DNA from: Anaerolineales bacterium
GTDB lineage: Bacteria; Chloroflexota; Anaerolineae; Anaerolineales; UBA6663
Reading direction: 5' to 3'
DNA: 6,647 nt
Assembly (NCBI GenBank): GCA_017999235.1
Contig: JAGOBN010000234.1
Coordinates: 1 to 6,647, forward strand
Below the pieces are notes generated by a model, which was given only the letters and a program-made list of their open reading frames with translations, made no database searches and had not been told where the DNA came from. Position 1 is the first letter of the stretch. Every line of letters begins with the position of its first letter. The translations under genes were made by a program, and so were the position numbers. This document shows, in pieces, positions 1-6,147 of this stretch.

Positions 1-1170
1 GTGATCTACACCCACGCCCTGGCGGATGTCCTGCCGGATTTTGCCCAGCGCCACCCGCCCTTCGAGCGCCCGGTCACCGAGCAGGGCTACTGGCTGCTGT
101 CGCCGGACAGCGTGGTGCGCCTGATGCACAAGAGCCAGGCGTATCTCAAGGAGCCCGCCGACGCCTACACCGCCCTGCGCGCCAACTTTGACCCGTGGTT
201 CGCGCAGCAGGCCGCGGCCCACGGCGCGCTGCTGATCACTAAAACCACGGTCACCGAGGGGATCCGCGATGAGCGCGGCCGCGTCATCGGCGTCCGCACC
301 GATCGGCCGGACGGCGATGTGTATGCGCCGCTGGTGATCGTGGCCGAGGGCGTCAACAATCTGGTCACCCAGAAGCTGGGCCTGGCCAAGACCGACCTGC
401 CGCCGCGCCTGGTGGCGCTCTCGGTCAAGGCCCTGATCGGCCTGCCGGCCAAGGAGATCGAGACGCGCTTTGGCTTAAACGGCGCCAAGGAGGGCGCGGC
501 CATCGACATCTTCGGCGACGCCACGCTGGGCCTGCCCGGCACGGCCTTCCTCTACACCGACAAGCAGGGCATCTCCATCGGCGTGGGCCTGCTGCTGGAA
601 GAGCTGATCCAGCACCGCCTCAAGCCGTATGAAGTCCTGGAGCGCTTCAAGCAGCATCCCGTGATCAAGCCCTACCTGGCCGGCGGCGAGCCGCTGGAGT
701 ACGGCGCGCACCTGATCCCGGAGTTCGGCTATGACCGCATGCCGACCCTGGCCGCCGACGGCGTGCTGGTGGCCGGCGACGCGGCCGGCATGGTGGACGC
801 CCTGCACCGCGAGGGCACCAACCTGGCCATGACGGCCGGCCGGCTGGCCGGCGAGACCGCCCTGGCCGCACACCAGGCGCGCGACTTCTCCGGCGCCTTC
901 CTGCGCCAATACCGCCGGCACCTGGAAGAGAGCTTTGTGCTCAAAGACCTCAAGCAGTACCGGCGCATGACCGACTTTCTGGACAGCACGCCGCACTTCA
1001 TGAAGACCTACGTGGATTACGCCAACGACGCCGCCCTGCGCTACTTCTCGGCCCACGGCATCCCCAAGCAGCAGATGGAAAACAAGATCATGGGGATGCT
1101 GTTCGAGCGCCGGTCGTTCTTTGGCGTGGCGCGCGATATGCTGAAATTGCTGCAAGGGATGCGAGGTTGA
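1..1170 (+). CDS. fixC: FixC, FAD-dependent electron transfer flavoprotein-quinone oxidoreductase subunit (5' partial)
   Basis: FixC is the flavoprotein of the FixABCX complex. It takes electrons from the FixAB electron-transfer flavoprotein and passes them to the quinone pool, and in bifurcating complexes this is the high-potential branch. The visible 389 residues align with the family from about residue 45 onward. The usual N-terminal GxGxxG FAD-binding stretch is absent because the window begins inside the gene, and the first codon, GTG, reads as an internal valine. The second FAD motif GDAAGM lies at visible residues 259-264, followed by HREGTNLAMTAGRLAGE at 269-285, a signature of FixC/ETF-QO proteins close to the diazotroph-type sequences. 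FixC is about 430 residues in other bacteria, so roughly 45-50 residues are missing at the left edge. The stop lies one base before the fixX start, so the two are surely co-transcribed. Family assignment is firm. Whether the complex feeds nitrogenase or another low-potential acceptor cannot be told from here. Confidence 0.93.
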   Translation: MIYTHALADVLPDFAQRHPPFERPVTEQGYWLLSPDSVVRLMHKSQAYLKEPADAYTALRANFDPWFAQQAAAHGALLITKTTVTEGIRDERGRVIGVRTDRPDGDVYAPLVIVAEGVNNLVTQKLGLAKTDLPPRLVALSVKALIGLPAKEIETRFGLNGAKEGAAIDIFGDATLGLPGTAFLYTDKQGISIGVGLLLEELIQHRLKPYEVLERFKQHPVIKPYLAGGEPLEYGAHLIPEFGYDRMPTLAADGVLVAGDAAGMVDALHREGTNLAMTAGRLAGETALAAHQARDFSGAFLRQYRRHLEESFVLKDLKQYRRMTDFLDSTPHFMKTYVDYANDAALRYFSAHGIPKQQMENKIMGMLFERRSFFGVARDMLKLLQGMRG

Positions 1171-1171
1171 G

Positions 1172-1507
1172 ATGAGCGACCCCCAACACACCCCGCTCAG
1201 CCCGGAGCTGGCGGCCAGCCTGCCGGCCGTGAACGTGGACGATCTGCTCGCGGCGCTGAAGTATTACGTGGACGAGGACTTCGCCCACCTGTGGATCAAG
1301 GACCCGGCCGTCTGCGCGCGGTGCCAGGCCAAGCCGTGCCTGTACTTCTGTCCGGTGGGCGTGTACCGCCTGGACCGGCAGGGGCAGACGATGGTGGGCT
1401 ACCAGGCCTGCGTCGAGTGCGGCAGCTGCCGGGTCGGCTGTCCGTTCAGCAACATCGGCTGGGCGCTGCCGCGCGGCGGCTACGGCGTGGCCTACAAATT
1501 TGGATAA
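1172..1507 (+). CDS. fixX: FixX, ferredoxin-like protein of the FixABCX complex
   Basis: FixX is the small iron-sulfur subunit that works with FixC in electron transfer from the FixAB flavoprotein. The 111-residue product has an N-terminal region of about 45 residues containing NVDDLLAALKYYVDED, then eight cysteines. C48-x2-C51-x4-C56-x3-C60-P forms the first group and C80-x2-C83-x2-C86-x3-C90-P the second, enough for two [4Fe-4S] clusters. The C-terminus, W97-x2-PRGGYGVAYKFG, is the typical FixX ending. Usual family length is about 95-100 residues, so this one has a slightly longer N-terminus. The ATG start is supported by GAGG at 1163-1166, five bases upstream, and by one-base spacing from the fixC stop, which suggests translational coupling. 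FixX of Azotobacter is reported to carry two [4Fe-4S] clusters, consistent with the cysteine count here. Confidence 0.94.
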   Translation: MSDPQHTPLSPELAASLPAVNVDDLLAALKYYVDEDFAHLWIKDPAVCARCQAKPCLYFCPVGVYRLDRQGQTMVGYQACVECGSCRVGCPFSNIGWALPRGGYGVAYKFG

Positions 1508-1513
1508 GAGGAG
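1508..1513 (+). promoter_or_regulatory. Ribosome binding site of the 92-aa gene
   Basis: GAGGAG directly follows the fixX stop codon and stands eight bases before the ATG at 1522. It fixes the start of the small third gene and argues against the longer in-frame extension into fixX. Confidence 0.7.
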
Positions 1514-1521
1514 CGCGAGCC

Positions 1522-1800
1522 ATGCATGAGACGGCGGTGCAGGAGTTGGACCGGGCGGCGCAGACTCTGCTGCGAGCCCTGGAGCAGTACAGCGGCGAAT
1601 TGACGCCCTATCTGGAGGCCGGCCAGGGCGCGGCCTTGCGCGCGGACGTGATCGCCTTCCGGCGCGCCCTGCTGGGCGTGCAGATGGGCGCGCTCTATTG
1701 GGACGCGCCGGCGGATTTGGTGGCCGAGGCGCTGGCGGACCCGGCCGTGCCGGTGCCGGCGGCCGCCGAACGGGTGGCCCAGCACTTCAAAGCGCGCTAA
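1522..1800 (+). CDS. Hypothetical 92-residue protein downstream of fixX
   Basis: I do not recognise this family. The gene starts 14 bases after the fixX stop, with a strong GAGGAG at 1508-1513 and eight bases to the ATG, so it is very likely the last gene of the fix operon. The 92-residue product has no cysteines, no signal peptide and no membrane segment. It is alanine- and leucine-rich and appears largely helical: about residues 3-34 (VQELDRAAQTLLRALEQY and onward) and 36-59 look like amphipathic helices, followed by an acidic/proline linker (DPAVPVPAAAERV) and a short final helix. The reading frame is open further left inside fixX, but that extension reads through the cysteine-rich region in the wrong frame, whereas the internal ATG has a ribosome site. 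A cytosolic accessory or partner protein of the Fix complex is possible, on operon position only. Coding status is well supported; function is unknown. Confidence 0.75.
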   Translation: MHETAVQELDRAAQTLLRALEQYSGELTPYLEAGQGAALRADVIAFRRALLGVQMGALYWDAPADLVAEALADPAVPVPAAAERVAQHFKAR

Positions 1801-1811
1801 CCTCGACGAAG

Positions 1812-1870
1812 AGACCGACGCGGTCTCCCCGGAACCTGAAATCTTACGTCTTGCGAGACCGCGTCGGTCT
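1812..1870. terminator. Long inverted repeat between convergent operons, likely bidirectional terminator
   Basis: The arms at 1812-1827 (AGACCGACGCGGTCTC) and 1855-1870 (GAGACCGCGTCGGTCT) are perfect reverse complements over 16 bp, with a 27-nt loop. The repeat sits 11 bases after the stop of the last + strand gene and 5 bases before the stop of kimA on the - strand, where terminators for both operons are expected. Only weak T-richness follows on the + side (GATTGTTAAT) and none on the - side, so it is not a textbook intrinsic terminator; it may act as an mRNA 3' stabiliser or with Rho. Each arm also holds its own inverted repeat (GAGACC, five bases, GGTCT), so the arms could alternatively fold as two small hairpins. 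Confidence 0.65.
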
Positions 1871-1875
1871 GATTG

Positions 1876-3816
1876 TTAATCCACGTGGTAGGGTACGTCC
1901 GTGATCACCACGCCGCGTTTGAACATCAGCGCGAAGCGCAGGATCACGGCGGTCTGGGTGTGCAGCAGACTGTGCCACCACACCCGCGAGACAAACTGCG
2001 GCACCACAATCGTGATCTTCTGGTTGGGCGCGGTCTGGGCCACGATCCCCTCAATGTAATCCAGGAGCGGCTCCACCATCAGGCGGTACGGTGAATCCAG
2101 GATGATGAGCCGAATGCCGTCCCCCCACACTTCCCACTTGTGGCGCAGCCGGTCGGACTCGGCCGGGTCGAGCGAGACATGCACGGCCGTCACATCCGCG
2201 GAGAGTGAGCGCGCGTAGTTGATGGCCTGGATGGTCCCGCGGTGGACGCCGGCCAGCGGCACGATCACGCGGTGCCGCACCACCGGCCGCGGCGCGCCGA
2301 AATCATCCAGCGACAAGCTGTGGGCCAGATGTTTGTAATGGCGGTGGATGCCGAAAAAGACGGCCACCAGCGCCGGGATCAGGATTAGGATGATCCAGGC
2401 GCCATCCTGGAATTTGGTGATGGCAAAGACCATCATCACCACCGCCGTGCAGATCGCGCCAAAACCGTTGACCAGCAGCTTGGGCCGCCAGCCGGCTTCG
2501 TAGTGCAGCACCGAGCCGGCTTCGCGCCGAGTCTCGCCCGGCTTAAGTTGGCCGGTCTTCCACCACCGGCGGGCCATGCCGGCCTGCGACAGCGTAAACG
2601 ACAGAAACACGCCGATGGCGTACAGCGGGATGACGGCCGTCACGCTGGCGTTGAAGACCACGATGATCAGCGAGGCGATGGCCGACAGCACCATGATGCC
2701 GCGCGAGAACACCAGCCGGCTGCCGCGATAGGTGAGCTGCCGGGGCAGGAACCCGTCGCCGGCCTGCAGGGCCGCCAGCCGCGGAAAATCGGCGAAGGCC
2801 GTATTAGCGGCCATGATTAGGATGGCCGTCGTCGCCGCGATGGTGGCGAGGTAAAGCGGTCCGCGCCCGTCCAGCGTGGTGCGCGCTAATTGGGAGATGA
2901 CGGTTTCGCTTTCCGCCGGCACAGCGCCGATCTGGTGCGCCAGGAACGTGATGCCCAAAAACAACGTCCCCAAAATGCCGGCCATCCACACCAGCGTAAT
3001 GCCGGCGTTCCGGCTGCGCGGCTCCTGGAAGGCCGTAATGCCGTTGGAGATCGCCTCCACGCCCGTCAGCGCGGTGGTGCCGCTGGCGAAGGCGTGCAGG
3101 ATCAGAAAGAGCGTCACCGGCTGCAGCGTTTCCACCAGATGCTCGGGCGGCGCGCTGACAGTGGGCAGGGTGCCGGTGAAGGTGCGGAACAAGCCGATCC
3201 CCACCGTCAGGGCCATCATGCCCACGAAGAAGTACGTCGGGATGGCGAATAGCACGCCCGACTCCTTCACCCCGCGCAGGTTGATCAGCATGATGAACAG
3301 CACCATGCCGATGGCGATCAGCACGCGCCAGGCGGTTAAATCCGGGAAGGCCGAGACGATTTGGGCCACGCCGGATGAGATCGACACCGAGACGGTCAGG
3401 ATGTAATCCAACAGCAGGGCTGCGCCGGCCACCTGCGCGGGCAGTTCGCCGAGATTATCGCGCGCCACAATGTAAGCGCCGCCGCCGCCGGGATAGGCGT
3501 GGATGGTTTGCTCATAGGAGATGGTAACGATGGTCAGCAGGATCACGATGGCCATGGCGATCGGGATGGAAATCCCAAAGGCCGTGGACCCGGCCGCCGC
3601 CAGGATGATCAGAATCTCCTGGGTGGCATAGGCCGTGGACGAGAGCGCGTCCGAGGCAAAGACGGCCAGCCCCACGCGTTTGCCGATGGTCTGGTGCGGC
3701 GCGTCAGCGGTGGCCAGCGGCCGGCCGATCAGCCAGGTGGTCCACGAGCGCTGCGGCGCGCTGTGGCCGTTTTGATACAAGACGTTGGAAGCTTCAGATT
3801 TAACCGGAGGCTGCAT
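1876..3816 (-). CDS. kimA: KimA-type high-affinity potassium importer (KUP/APC superfamily)
   Basis: KimA (formerly YdaO) imports potassium with protons across the cytoplasmic membrane. The 646-residue product has a cytosolic N-terminus of about 45 residues, some twelve hydrophobic segments between about 47 and 490, and a C-terminal cytosolic domain (about 512-646) of the universal-stress-like fold, in which Bacillus KimA is controlled by c-di-AMP. Signature stretches include FASDALSSTAYATQEILI (53-70), AYPGGGGAYIVARDNLG (107-123), LLDYILTVSVSISSG (135-149), ALTGVEAISN (249-258) and IPLYAIGVF (396-404). Residues matching the potassium-site residues I recall for Bacillus KimA are all present: D56, Y63, D137, T141, S145, T251, E254 and Y399. 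The protein is about 40 residues longer than Bacillus KimA, from an N-terminal extension and a charged loop at about 416-443. It lies downstream of, and codirectional with, a KdpE/short-KdpD pair, suggesting potassium-responsive control. Many databases label such proteins only 'APC family permease'; an amino-acid transporter is less likely given the conserved site. Confidence 0.9.
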   Translation of the reverse strand: MQPPVKSEASNVLYQNGHSAPQRSWTTWLIGRPLATADAPHQTIGKRVGLAVFASDALSSTAYATQEILIILAAAGSTAFGISIPIAMAIVILLTIVTISYEQTIHAYPGGGGAYIVARDNLGELPAQVAGAALLLDYILTVSVSISSGVAQIVSAFPDLTAWRVLIAIGMVLFIMLINLRGVKESGVLFAIPTYFFVGMMALTVGIGLFRTFTGTLPTVSAPPEHLVETLQPVTLFLILHAFASGTTALTGVEAISNGITAFQEPRSRNAGITLVWMAGILGTLFLGITFLAHQIGAVPAESETVISQLARTTLDGRGPLYLATIAATTAILIMAANTAFADFPRLAALQAGDGFLPRQLTYRGSRLVFSRGIMVLSAIASLIIVVFNASVTAVIPLYAIGVFLSFTLSQAGMARRWWKTGQLKPGETRREAGSVLHYEAGWRPKLLVNGFGAICTAVVMMVFAITKFQDGAWIILILIPALVAVFFGIHRHYKHLAHSLSLDDFGAPRPVVRHRVIVPLAGVHRGTIQAINYARSLSADVTAVHVSLDPAESDRLRHKWEVWGDGIRLIILDSPYRLMVEPLLDYIEGIVAQTAPNQKITIVVPQFVSRVWWHSLLHTQTAVILRFALMFKRGVVITDVPYHVD

Positions 3817-3817
3817 G

Positions 3818-3847
3818 GTAAGTCCCGTGAAAAGGTTCAGGACTTAC
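3818..3847 (-). promoter_or_regulatory. Hairpin / inverted repeat immediately upstream of the kimA start
   Basis: Arms GTAAGTCC (3818-3825) and GGACTTAC (3840-3847) are perfect 8-bp reverse complements separated by 14 bases. Inside, TGAA/TTCA (3828-3831 with 3836-3839) can extend the stem by four pairs across a two-base bulge, leaving a four-base loop. In the kimA mRNA the hairpin would end two bases before the AUG and contain the only purine-rich stretch near the start (ACGGGA), so it could block ribosome loading. The arm centres are 22 bp apart, two helical turns, so a DNA operator for a dimeric regulator is the alternative. An extended -10-like TGC-TAGGGT (- strand, 3854-3846) overlaps one arm. 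Structure is seen; role is inferred. Confidence 0.45.
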
Positions 3848-3854
3848 CCTAGCA

Positions 3855-3888
3855 GGCCGGCATAAGGCCGGCACAAAGACGGCCGGCC
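3855..3888. repeat. Three GGCCGGC direct repeats upstream of kimA
   Basis: GGCCGGC occurs at 3855-3861, 3866-3872 and 3881-3887 in the gap between the response regulator and kimA. The starts are 11 and 15 bases apart, and the last copy extends to GGCCGGCC. The core GCCGGC is self-complementary, so neighbouring copies can pair as hairpins (for example GCCGGC, CTTAT, GCCGGC on the - strand). This could be regulator-binding or mRNA structure, but GGCCGG is frequent throughout this GC-rich window, so chance or local bias is a fair explanation. Confidence 0.35.
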
Positions 3889-3902
3889 AATCGCATAAGG
3901 GA

Positions 3903-3927
3903 CAAATAAAGACCGCCCGCGCGGGCG
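3903..3927 (-). terminator. Terminator-like palindrome after the kdpE-like gene
   Basis: A perfect 14-bp palindrome CGCCCGCGCGGGCG (3914-3927) is followed, on the - strand, by GTCTTTATTTG. It can fold as a five-pair GC stem with a GCGC loop and then a U-rich tail, resembling a short intrinsic terminator placed about 33 bases after the response regulator stop. It would end or attenuate transcription between the two-component genes and kimA, implying that kimA has its own promoter. The short stem and interrupted T-run keep confidence moderate. Confidence 0.45.
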
Positions 3928-3959
3928 ACCATAACGCCGGCGCGCCCCCGGTCCGAGGC

Positions 3960-4655
3960 TTAGTTGTCGGCCATTAAGCGGTAGCCGACGCCGGGTTCGG
4001 TGAGCAGCAACTGTGGGGCGGTGGGGTCCGGCTCGAGTTTCTTGCGGAGCTGGCGCATGTAGACGCGCAGATATTCCACCTGATCCGCCTGGGGCGCGCC
4101 CCAGACGTGCGTCAGGATGCTCTGGTGGGTGAGGACGCGGCCGGCGTTGCCGGCCAGGTAAGCCAGCAGCCGGAACTCCGTGGCGGTTAGTTTCACTTCC
4201 GCGTCGTCGCGGGTGACGACGTGCGCGGCCAGGTCAATCCGCACTGCGCCGGCCGTCACCACGGTGCTGCGCGGCCCCTGCGTCTGGGCCGAGTGGCGCA
4301 GGGCCACCCGGATGCGGGCCAGGAGTTCTTCGATCCCGAACGGCTTGGTCAGATAGTCGTCGGCGCCGCGGTCCAGCGCCGCCACTTTGTCCCGCTCGGC
4401 GTCCCGCGCCGAGAGCACGATGATGGGGACGCGGCTCCATTCCCGCAGGCGGGCGCAGACCTCCAGCCCGCTCAGGTCGGGCAGCCCCAGGTCCAGGATG
4501 ACGACATCGGGCGGCTGGGCGGCGGCCAGGGCCAGCCCTTCCTCGCCGCGGCTGGCCACGCTGACGCGGAATTTCTTCTCGGTCAGGATGGTTTTGAGCG
4601 CGCGCAGAATCTGCGGCTCGTCGTCGATCACCAGGACGTGCGGCTCGGCGCTCAT
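3960..4655 (-). CDS. kdpE: KdpE-type response regulator (OmpR/PhoB family)
   Basis: This DNA-binding regulator is activated by phosphotransfer from the partner histidine kinase. The 231-residue product has a receiver domain (about 5-120) with acidic pocket D11/D12, phosphoacceptor D55 in VVILDLGLPDLSG, switch serine S82 and K104 in LTKPFG. A winged-helix DNA-binding domain follows (about 132-230), with LTATEFRLLAYL, HVWG and a GVGYRL ending. VPIIVLSAR, KVAALDRGADDYLTKPFGI and RVALRHS are close to KdpE of enteric bacteria, the regulator of potassium uptake. I chose the ATG at 4655 because it overlaps the kinase stop as ATGA and has GAGG and GGAGG just upstream in the kinase tail; a further-upstream in-frame ATG at 4700 would add 15 residues not found in the family. 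No kdpFABC is present here; the nearest downstream target candidate is kimA. The subfamily assignment is good; regulation of kimA is inferred from position. Confidence 0.9.
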   Translation of the reverse strand: MSAEPHVLVIDDEPQILRALKTILTEKKFRVSVASRGEEGLALAAAQPPDVVILDLGLPDLSGLEVCARLREWSRVPIIVLSARDAERDKVAALDRGADDYLTKPFGIEELLARIRVALRHSAQTQGPRSTVVTAGAVRIDLAAHVVTRDDAEVKLTATEFRLLAYLAGNAGRVLTHQSILTHVWGAPQADQVEYLRVYMRQLRKKLEPDPTAPQLLLTEPGVGYRLMADN

Positions 4656-6127
4656 GCCTCCGCCTCGGCCGGCAGGGCCGGCGGCGGGCTGCCGTCCCAC
4701 AGGCGCGGCAGGGTGAAGCTCAGCCCAAAGCCGTCCGGCAGGTTCTCGGCCCAGATGCGGCCGCCGTGCGCTTCCACGATGCCCTTGCAGATCGAAAGCC
4801 CCAGCCCGGTGCCGGTCACGCGGTCGGCGGCGCGCACGCGGTAGAACTTGTCAAAGATGTGCTCCAAATCCGTCTCCGGGACGTGCGGCCCCTGATTGCG
4901 GACCTGGACCACCACGGTCTGGGCGTCCTGCGTCCGGGCCGTGATGTGAATGGCCGTGCCGGGCGGCGCGTACTTCAGCGAGTTGCTGATTAAGTTGGTG
5001 AAGACCTGATCGAGTTGGACTTCATCCACCGGGATGAGCGGCAGATCATCTGGAACGTCCACGCGCAGCGCATGGTCCTCAGCGGTGCGGCGCAGCCGGG
5101 CCACGGTGGCGCCGACCACGTCCGCCAACAGCGTCCACTGGCGTTCCGGCTTGAGGGCGCCGGCCTCGATGCGCGACATATCCAGCAGGTTGCCCACCAG
5201 CCGGTTGAGGTGGACCACCTCTTCATCCACCATGGTCAAGAGCTCCGTGCGGGCCGGCGCCGCCCAGTCCACGGCGCCGCCGCGCAGGCTGGTGACGGCC
5301 GCCTGAATGGAGGCCAGCGGGGTCCGCAGCTCATGCGAGACCGAGGACAGCAGCGCCGACTTCAAGCGGTCGGTTTCTTCGAGCACCTGGGCGCGCCGTT
5401 CGGCCTGTTCCAGCTGCGCGTGCTCCAGCGCCAGCGCGCCCTGGCTGGCGAAGGTGTGCAGCAGGCGCTTATCGGCCGGGGTGGGGGGCGGCGCAGCCCG
5501 CCACACGCGCACTTCGCCCAGTTCCCCGCGCCCGGTGAGCAGAGGGACGACAAAGTGCGGGGGCGTGGCCGGCCAGGCGGCCGGCTTGGGCTGTTCGCGC
5601 ACCTGGAATTCCGGCTGGTCGTTCTCGCGCGCGATCACGACCTCCGTCGCGGCGGCCCGAAAGACCTGGTGAACGCGTTCGGCCAGGGTGGCGGCAATCT
5701 GCTCACGCGTCCGCAGGCGGGCCAGCGTCAGGCTGAGCTCGTAGATTTGCAGGGCTTCATGTTCCCGCGCTTGGGTGGCCGCCAGGTTGGCCTGGGCGCG
5801 GCCCACGATCTGGCTGACAAAGATGGCCACGAACAGGAAAATCACCAGCACCAGCACATCCTGCGCCTGATGCACGGCCAGGGTGTAGTACGGCGCGATG
5901 AAGAAGTAATTGAAAGCCAGAAAGGCGGCCAGCGAGCCGGCCACGCCGGCGGTCAGCCCCCAGCGCGCCGTGCTCAGGCCGACCGGGAGCAGATAAAGGA
6001 GAGCGATGGTGGAACTGTTCAGGCCGCGCGGCAGGGCGGTCAGCAGCGCGGTGAGCGCCGCCACCGCGGCCACCGCAAACAGCAGGCGATAGTTCAGCAG
6101 GCGGCGGGTGACGGCGGTCATAAACAT
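4652..6127 (-). CDS. Short KdpD-like sensor histidine kinase (DUF4118-GAF-HisKA-HATPase)
   Basis: This membrane sensor kinase is partner of the adjacent KdpE-like regulator. Numbered from the ATG at 6127 (491 residues), it has four membrane segments at about 14-33, 39-53, 57-78 and 89-108 (the DUF4118 module of KdpD), then a helical linker, a GAF-like domain (about 133-243), and HisKA with phosphorylatable H265 in SSVSHELRTPLASI. The ATPase domain has N-box N378/N382, F-box FDKFYRV (425-431) and G2 box GTGLGLS (439-445). The 350-400-residue N-terminal KdpD/USP region of full-length KdpD is missing. The G1 box reads NQGPHVP (411-417) instead of DxGxGIP: the adenine-contacting aspartate is asparagine, as also occurs in heavy-metal sensor kinases, and the second glycine is histidine. 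The start is uncertain: TTG at 6133, ATG at 6127 and ATG at 6121 share the frame and none has a well-spaced ribosome site. The stop overlaps the regulator start (ATGA). It is surely a kinase; its stimulus is unknown. Confidence 0.9.
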   Translation of the reverse strand: MFMTAVTRRLLNYRLLFAVAAVAALTALLTALPRGLNSSTIALLYLLPVGLSTARWGLTAGVAGSLAAFLAFNYFFIAPYYTLAVHQAQDVLVLVIFLFVAIFVSQIVGRAQANLAATQAREHEALQIYELSLTLARLRTREQIAATLAERVHQVFRAAATEVVIARENDQPEFQVREQPKPAAWPATPPHFVVPLLTGRGELGEVRVWRAAPPPTPADKRLLHTFASQGALALEHAQLEQAERRAQVLEETDRLKSALLSSVSHELRTPLASIQAAVTSLRGGAVDWAAPARTELLTMVDEEVVHLNRLVGNLLDMSRIEAGALKPERQWTLLADVVGATVARLRRTAEDHALRVDVPDDLPLIPVDEVQLDQVFTNLISNSLKYAPPGTAIHITARTQDAQTVVVQVRNQGPHVPETDLEHIFDKFYRVRAADRVTGTGLGLSICKGIVEAHGGRIWAENLPDGFGLSFTLPRLWDGSPPPALPAEAEA

Positions 6128-6147
6128 GGGCAAGCGAGAGTGTACAC
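6118..6147 (-). other. Possible nine-codon leader ORF before the sensor kinase
   Basis: GAGGAG (6151-6156) lies three bases before a GTG (6147) that opens a nine-codon frame, MYTLACPCL, in a different frame from the kinase. Its TGA overlaps the kinase's third candidate start (ATG at 6121) as ATGA, the arrangement used for translational coupling. The same GAGGAG is 17 or more bases from every kinase start, which is too far for direct use. A frame this short can occur by chance and the spacing to GTG is tight, so this is only a suggestion. Confidence 0.2.

Noticed and set aside
833..856. Clusters of GGCCGG/GCCGGC across the window (also near 3718, 4139, 5568, 6238-6256 and 6500) as a possible dispersed repeat
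   Set aside because: Most copies lie in Ala/Gly/Arg/Pro codons of real genes and vary in context, so codon bias in GC-rich DNA explains them. Only the three copies upstream of kimA were kept, at low confidence.
475..1191. 238-codon open frame on the - strand opposite fixC
   Set aside because: It overlaps fixC completely. The product is H-, G- and Q-rich without recognisable motifs, typical of antisense shadow frames in GC-rich genes.
1291..1521. Upstream in-frame extension of the 92-aa gene into fixX
   Set aside because: It reads the fixX iron-sulfur region in the wrong frame (G/R/P-rich), whereas the internal ATG at 1522 has GAGGAG at ideal spacing.
2876..3406. 176-codon open frame on the + strand opposite kimA
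   Set aside because: It lies wholly inside kimA, which has a clear membrane-transporter sequence. The antisense product has no matching domain.
3846..3875. Sigma-70 type promoter for kimA with -10 TAGGGT and a -35-like TTGTGC (- strand)
   Set aside because: The -10 has only the T, A and final T plus a TG extension, the -35 match is poor and the spacer is 19 bases. It is mentioned with the hairpin but not called as a promoter.
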